From assembly GCA_903879765.1 (NCBI GenBank), contig CAIRMS010000072.1, forward strand, positions 1 to 10,540: a stretch of DNA of 10,540 nt. The letters are read 5' to 3'. Made by a program: the position numbers and the translations under genes. The notes under the pieces were generated by a model. That model saw nothing but the letters and a program-made list of their open reading frames with translations, did no database searches and was not told where the DNA came from. Origin of the DNA: an uncultured Flavobacteriales bacterium. Lineage in GTDB: Bacteria; Bacteroidota; Bacteroidia; Flavobacteriales_D; Crocinitomicaceae. Positions 6,765-10,540 of this stretch are shown piece after piece (positions within the stretch are counted from its first letter, which is position 1; each line of letters opens with the position of its first letter).

Positions 6765-9071
6765 TTATCGAAGTGCTCGCTCATTAAAGAGCACATATCC
6801 AAAACTCAATTGGAAAAATAATGGGCTTTCTTGTGCAGGGAAATAGTTTAAGGTTGCCCTTACTGGTCCGATAGGCGTGTCATACAAAATTGAACTAGAA
6901 GCAACGATTGATTGCGCTTGTTGCGGTTTAACATATTCTATGGTTCCATCGATATTTTGACGCAATTGAACGATTGGTTGAAAATAGTAAACATCCAAAC
7001 GGAAGTCTAGTTTCTTTGCGAGTTCAACGACAAAATTTGACCCTAATGAGAAGTATTGCGTCGCACGGTATTCTGGTAAGAAGAACGTTTCCATATCTGG
7101 AATTAAGTTGAAGGCAGGCATGGATAATAAACTCGCGGTGTAATTTGCAAACAACGATTGACTATTCAGCACTGATTTACCATGCAAACCAATGTGAAAC
7201 GGACCTTTCTTTATAAAAAAGGATTGAAACTCAGCCTGAATACTTAACCATTGATGATCCTTTTCTACGGTATCCTTTAATATGGAAGTTGTCCCAGGTA
7301 CCGTTCGCTCAAATCCATTTACATACCGAGCCTTTACTTGAAAAAAATGCCCCTCAGATGCAAACTGTTTTCTATTCAAACTGTTTTTGGTATACTCCAT
7401 AGACAGGGATGTTCCAAAGAACCTTGTGAAATCTGCTGTGTCGATTGACGTAAATTTACTGGATTGGTAATAATCATCTTCCAAGCTTAGATAGCGGGCA
7501 TCCATAATCCAGCGTGCATTATTTCCAAGTGGTAATTTTACTTTCACTCCAGCATACGCTTCGTTCTGAACGAGAAAGGAAGGTCTTACTTCTTCAAAAA
7601 ACGTGGCGAAACTTCGAAAATAATCCCAACGATTCAAGGTGAAATACCCGCTAACGGATATCGGGAAAATTGACGGAAAAACCAGCTCGTAATTCGTTCG
7701 GAGAGAACCGTAAAACTTACCAAAATAAGACTCCGCATTGATTTTATGTGCCACTCGTCCGATGCTTCGGTAACTCAAATTAAAATAACCGGTGTTCACT
7801 GCGCGTGATGAAATGAGTCCGCCAAAGTCAGCTCGAAATTCTTTCGCCTTTTTGACATTTAAATTCAATTGTAATGTTCCGTCCTTCTTCGACTCGAAAT
7901 TCGGATAAAGAAGCTCAATTTGCGGTGTAGATGCCAAACGGAAATAACGTTCCCTTAATTCCACCTCATCCAAAATGCGGTGACTTCTTTTTGGTAAGAT
8001 AAATTTATTGGCATATTGGAATTCATTTTTTTTCAACGAGGCTGTTTTTACTGAGGAGACAAAAATTGGATCAACACTCGAATGAAATTTTTTTCTTTTC
8101 ATTGCCAAGGAATCTGAATGCTCACGAACATCAATAAATTGTTCCAAGGAATCTAGTTTTAAAAGGGTCGCTCGGTATCCATCCTCAATGGCTTGTTTTA
8201 CATTTTCAAATTCAAAGGTTCCAACCTCCGTTTTTGGCTCTATGATCATTCCGTGTTCACATGGCAACGTATAGTTTGTTGGGGTAGTCATCATGCTTGA
8301 AATCATCCCGAAGAAATCATTTTCATTCGCTTTTATGTCATTCTTTGTCACATTACTTCCAATGATAAAGTCTGCATCAAATTGCTCGTACATGGCATTC
8401 AGCGGGAAATTATCGTACAATCCACCATCAAAATAAAGCACTCCGTTGATTCGAATTGGATTTAAGTACAAAGGAAATGTCATGGATGCACGTACGGCCT
8501 CATTCAAATTACCCTTTGAAAAAACCACACTTTCCTTTCGGACAACATCCGATGCCACGCAACGAAATGGAATAAATAATTGATTGAAATCTTTTTCAAC
8601 GGATGCACTGGTTCTACCCAATATGCGCAGCATCTCAAAGTCAAAATAGCGCGGATCCACAAACGACATAGGAATGGACTTCTGCAAAATACTATCCTTA
8701 GAAAAAGGAATGTTGAACATGCTACTCGTGTTGGACTCATCGAAAAAGTAGAATTTCTTGTCAACTTCTAATTCACCTTTCACCATGAGCTGAAATGGTT
8801 CACTCAATACATAAGCTTCGATTTCAAGGGGAGAATAACCACAGGCATACATGCTTGCAACGAGTGCCCCCGCAGAAGTTCCAACCACAAAATCGATGGG
8901 AATATGTCTTTCCTCGAGCGCTTTTAACACGCCTACATGCGCCACTCCAGCTGCTCCACCACCACTTAAAACCAAACCGATTTTCTGTTGAGCGTAACAT
9001 TCTGAGTGAAGAATGAAAAAAAGTGATAAAATAAGAGTCGAGAAACTTCGCAAATTCGTTCTTTTGTACAA
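6765..9071 (-). CDS. Patatin-like phospholipase fused to an outer-membrane beta-barrel (type Vd-like)
   Basis: Predicted secreted lipid acyl hydrolase anchored to the outer membrane. A signal peptide covers about residues 1-27 (hydrophobic STLILSLFFILHS, then CYA before QQ). The patatin domain (about 29-310) has the oxyanion glycine loop SGGGAAG (36-42), nucleophile elbow GTSAG with Ser66, and the dyad aspartate in DGG (Asp215), so the catalytic residues are complete. A POTRA-like stretch (about 345-410) follows, and then a strand-rich region (about 410-768) with TPIGPVRATL (732-741), a bacterial surface antigen/Omp85 barrel signature, ending in aromatic-rich strands. This order matches Pseudomonas PlpD and Fusobacterium FplA. 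There is no ATG at the 5' end. The start given is TTG 9071, preceded by AAGG, but that TTG is also part of a -7 box; TTG 9053 is the alternative and keeps the signal peptide. Substrate unknown. Confidence 0.93.
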   Translation of the reverse strand: MYKRTNLRSFSTLILSLFFILHSECYAQQKIGLVLSGGGAAGVAHVGVLKALEERHIPIDFVVGTSAGALVASMYACGYSPLEIEAYVLSEPFQLMVKGELEVDKKFYFFDESNTSSMFNIPFSKDSILQKSIPMSFVDPRYFDFEMLRILGRTSASVEKDFNQLFIPFRCVASDVVRKESVVFSKGNLNEAVRASMTFPLYLNPIRINGVLYFDGGLYDNFPLNAMYEQFDADFIIGSNVTKNDIKANENDFFGMISSMMTTPTNYTLPCEHGMIIEPKTEVGTFEFENVKQAIEDGYRATLLKLDSLEQFIDVREHSDSLAMKRKKFHSSVDPIFVSSVKTASLKKNEFQYANKFILPKRSHRILDEVELRERYFRLASTPQIELLYPNFESKKDGTLQLNLNVKKAKEFRADFGGLISSRAVNTGYFNLSYRSIGRVAHKINAESYFGKFYGSLRTNYELVFPSIFPISVSGYFTLNRWDYFRSFATFFEEVRPSFLVQNEAYAGVKVKLPLGNNARWIMDARYLSLEDDYYQSSKFTSIDTADFTRFFGTSLSMEYTKNSLNRKQFASEGHFFQVKARYVNGFERTVPGTTSILKDTVEKDHQWLSIQAEFQSFFIKKGPFHIGLHGKSVLNSQSLFANYTASLLSMPAFNLIPDMETFFLPEYRATQYFSLGSNFVVELAKKLDFRLDVYYFQPIVQLRQNIDGTIEYVKPQQAQSIVASSSILYDTPIGPVRATLNYFPAQESPLFFQLSFGYVLFNERALR

Positions 9072-9076
9072 AGTTA
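9069..9076 (-). promoter_or_regulatory. Putative -7 box of the patatin gene
   Basis: The minus strand reads TAACTTTG, a perfect TAnnTTTG match. If it is used, transcription would begin near 9063-9065, downstream of the TTG at 9071, and translation would have to start at TTG 9053. No -33 TTTG is evident upstream. Confidence 0.35.
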
Positions 9077-9093
9077 GACCTTATCACGAGAAA

Positions 9094-10308
9094 ATGGAAA
9101 AGAAGAGCACGGGAAATAATGAAGAGTTAACAATTACACTGAAATGCTTGTTTGGATTTGAGCAAACATTAGTGGAGGAATTGGAAGAACTTGGCTACCC
9201 AAAAGCAGAGCAATTGAACCGCGCGGTGCGCATTAAGGGAACATGGAAAGATGTGTATTATTTAAATTTATATGCACGTTGCGCTATTTCGATTCTAGTC
9301 GAACTCGACAAGTTCTACATTAAATCAGAGGAAGACTTGTACCGTAAATCCATGAAGATTAAGTGGACAGAAATTTTCGACGTATCGAAAACGTTTGCGG
9401 TAAAAGGCGCTGTTTTCTCGACCTTATTTAACAATACGCAGTACCCATATTTAGTTGTGAAAGATGCCATTGTAGATTCATTTCGCAATGAATTCGATGA
9501 TCGTCCGGATGTTGAATTAAAACGCCCACAAGTTTTATTTGACTTATACATCAAAGAAAACGAAGTGACAATCTCCTTGAACACGAGTGGGATTCCACTT
9601 TTTCAACGCGGATATCGTGAAGCGGTCGGAGATGCTCCAATCAATGAAGTAGTTGCCGCAAGTTTGATTCGTTTATCTAAATGGGACCGTAAAACAACCT
9701 TCCTTGATCCATTTTGTGGTTCAGGAACGCTATTGATGGAAGCTGCATTACTGGCTTCTGGAATTCCATCGAATATCGAGCGTCAGCATTATGCGTTCAA
9801 GAATCTAAAGAATTACGACGAGTCTGTTTGGAATGACATCTATGACAATGCACCGAGAAATGTCCGTTCACTTCCATGTCGAATCATGGGCTCGGATTTA
9901 TCGGATGAAATGATTTTGAAAACACGCCGCAATTTACGTGCGATGAGTTTTGGTCGTTTCATTGAAACAAAAGTGTGTTCATTCGATGAAATCACGAAAG
10001 AAGAGGATGAAGCGATTTTCATTTTAACCAATCCACCTTACGGGGAACGTTTGGCAGCAAACACCCACGAACTATACGAAAACATCGGGAACTGGCTGAA
10101 GCACACCATGACGAATTCTCAAGCGTGGGTGATTACGTCAAGTGAAGAAGGACTAAAATCCATTGGACTGCGTCCAAGTGTGAAACACAAAGTATTCAAC
10201 GGTGACTTGGAATGTAGTTTCCGCATGTTTGAAACGTATGCTGGCTCTAAGCGAACACATTTTCCGTTTGATGAGGAGGGAGAGCCTCAAGAGGAAACAG
10301 AAAATTAA
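9094..10308 (+). CDS. THUMP-domain class I SAM-dependent rRNA methyltransferase (RlmL type)
   Basis: Predicted N2-guanine methyltransferase for 23S rRNA, acting in the cytoplasm during ribosome assembly. The 404-residue protein has an N-terminal ferredoxin-like/THUMP RNA-binding part (about 12-165; TLKCLFGFEQTLVEELEELGY opens it). A Rossmann methyltransferase domain follows: PLFQRGYREAVGDAPINE (168-185), SAM-binding LDPFCGSGT (204-212), the acidic motif GSDLS (266-270), and catalytic NPPYGERL (313-320), the NPPY signature of N-methylating enzymes. It corresponds to the N-terminal half of E. coli RlmKL; the RlmK half is absent, as is common outside the gammaproteobacteria. Start ATG 9094 is preferred because homology begins just after it; ATG 9013 would add 27 residues that are antisense to the patatin signal peptide. 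The m2G2445 target is inferred from the family. It ends just before a strong terminator. Confidence 0.93.
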   Translation: MEKKSTGNNEELTITLKCLFGFEQTLVEELEELGYPKAEQLNRAVRIKGTWKDVYYLNLYARCAISILVELDKFYIKSEEDLYRKSMKIKWTEIFDVSKTFAVKGAVFSTLFNNTQYPYLVVKDAIVDSFRNEFDDRPDVELKRPQVLFDLYIKENEVTISLNTSGIPLFQRGYREAVGDAPINEVVAASLIRLSKWDRKTTFLDPFCGSGTLLMEAALLASGIPSNIERQHYAFKNLKNYDESVWNDIYDNAPRNVRSLPCRIMGSDLSDEMILKTRRNLRAMSFGRFIETKVCSFDEITKEEDEAIFILTNPPYGERLAANTHELYENIGNWLKHTMTNSQAWVITSSEEGLKSIGLRPSVKHKVFNGDLECSFRMFETYAGSKRTHFPFDEEGEPQEETEN

Positions 10309-10311
10309 CCA

Positions 10312-10351
10312 AAAAAAATAGCCCTAACGATTCTGTTAGGGCTATTTTTTT
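10312..10351. terminator. Bidirectional intrinsic terminator
   Basis: TAGCCCTAAC (10319-10328) and GTTAGGGCTA (10335-10344) form a perfect 10-bp stem around a 6-base loop. It is flanked by a run of A on the left (10311-10318) and seven T on the right (10345-10351), which can extend the pairing. Because A and T tracts flank both sides, it can end the methyltransferase transcript on the plus strand and the citrate synthase transcript on the minus strand. Confidence 0.92.
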
Positions 10352-10354
10352 GTC

Positions 10355-10540
10355 TTATCGTTTCGAAATCTCTACATACTCTCGGTCCGTTTCGCCGATG
10401 TAAATCTGGCGTGGACGACCGATAGGTTCTTTGTTCTCTGTCATTTCTTTCCATTGAGCAATCCAACCTGGAAGACGTCCTAAAGCGAACATCTCGGTGA
10501 ACATTTCTGAAGGATTTCCTAATGCTTTGTAAATGATTCC
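10355..10540 (-). CDS. gltA: Citrate synthase, C-terminal end (runs off window)
   Basis: The last 61 codons of a minus-strand gene, entering from the right edge and ending at TAA 10355-10357. The peptide contains GIIYKALGNPSEMFTEMFAL, then LGRLPGWIAQWKEM and EPIGRPRQIYIGE, which align with the end of hexameric-type bacterial citrate synthases (E. coli GltA has VGWIAHWSEM and ARPRQLY). The conserved RPRQ arginine involved in substrate binding is present; the catalytic histidines and aspartate are outside the window. The enzyme condenses acetyl-CoA and oxaloacetate to start the TCA cycle. Its stop codon is three bases from the shared terminator. The gene appears intact as far as it can be seen. 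Confidence 0.95.
   Translation of the reverse strand, partial: GIIYKALGNPSEMFTEMFALGRLPGWIAQWKEMTENKEPIGRPRQIYIGETDREYVEISKR

Noticed and set aside
6773..6794. Hairpin GTGCTC/GAGCAC near the ftsK-patatin convergence as a terminator
   Set aside because: Only six base pairs with a ten-base loop, within the patatin coding end, and no T tract follows on either strand.
8504..9087. Short open frames on both strands over the patatin 5' half
   Set aside because: Alternative-frame shadows of the strongly supported patatin domain; low-complexity, Trp/Arg/Cys-rich translations.
9013..9093. N-terminal extension of the methyltransferase from ATG 9013
   Set aside because: The extra 27 residues are antisense to the patatin signal-peptide region and precede the conserved start of the family.

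Overview
The window looks like chromosomal DNA from a member of the Bacteroidota, probably a Flavobacteriales-type bacterium. The evidence is low GC, start regions with few strong Shine-Dalgarno sites, several perfect TAnnTTTG boxes (the -7 element of Bacteroidota primary-sigma promoters), and gene families in their Bacteroidota form: FtsK with the AGATGQGKSVG Walker A, a citrate synthase tail, an IS200-like/REP-associated transposase, and a patatin-barrel fusion. The exact genus cannot be read from the sequence.

Layout, left to right. (1) 1-398, minus: the N-terminal part of a REP-associated (IS200/Y1-HUH-like) transposase, cut by the window edge. (2) 468-3307, minus: a tight two-gene arginine unit, arginase followed after 2 bp by arginyl-tRNA synthetase, with a TAnnTTTG box just upstream of arginase. 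(3) 3308-3436: a divergent intergenic region with a promoter box facing each way and an imperfect dyad between them. (4) 3437-4089, plus: a gene for a small exported protein broken by a one-base frameshift. The signal peptide is in one frame and the mature domain in another. (5) 4175-6751, plus: the DNA translocase FtsK, preceded by two copies of a palindromic TTGTATACAA-like motif. (6) 6765-9071, minus: a secreted patatin-type lipase fused to an outer-membrane beta-barrel (type Vd-like), converging on ftsK. (7) 9094-10308, plus: a THUMP-domain rRNA methyltransferase of the RlmL type, divergent from the patatin gene across only 22 bp. (8) 10319-10351: a strong terminator that can work in both directions, followed by the C-terminal end of citrate synthase on the minus strand (10355-10540, cut by the edge).

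Most genes are ordinary housekeeping functions: translation, chromosome segregation, rRNA modification, the TCA cycle and arginine catabolism. The only likely co-transcribed unit is arginase-argS, in which both products use free arginine. I found no CRISPR array, tRNA, rRNA, complete insertion sequence, toxin-antitoxin pair or defence system, and nothing that amounts to a new system. The points worth a second look are the frameshifted exported gene, the arginase-argS pairing, an apparent insertion in ArgS, the dyads in the two intergenic regions upstream of ftsK, and the unsettled start of the patatin gene.
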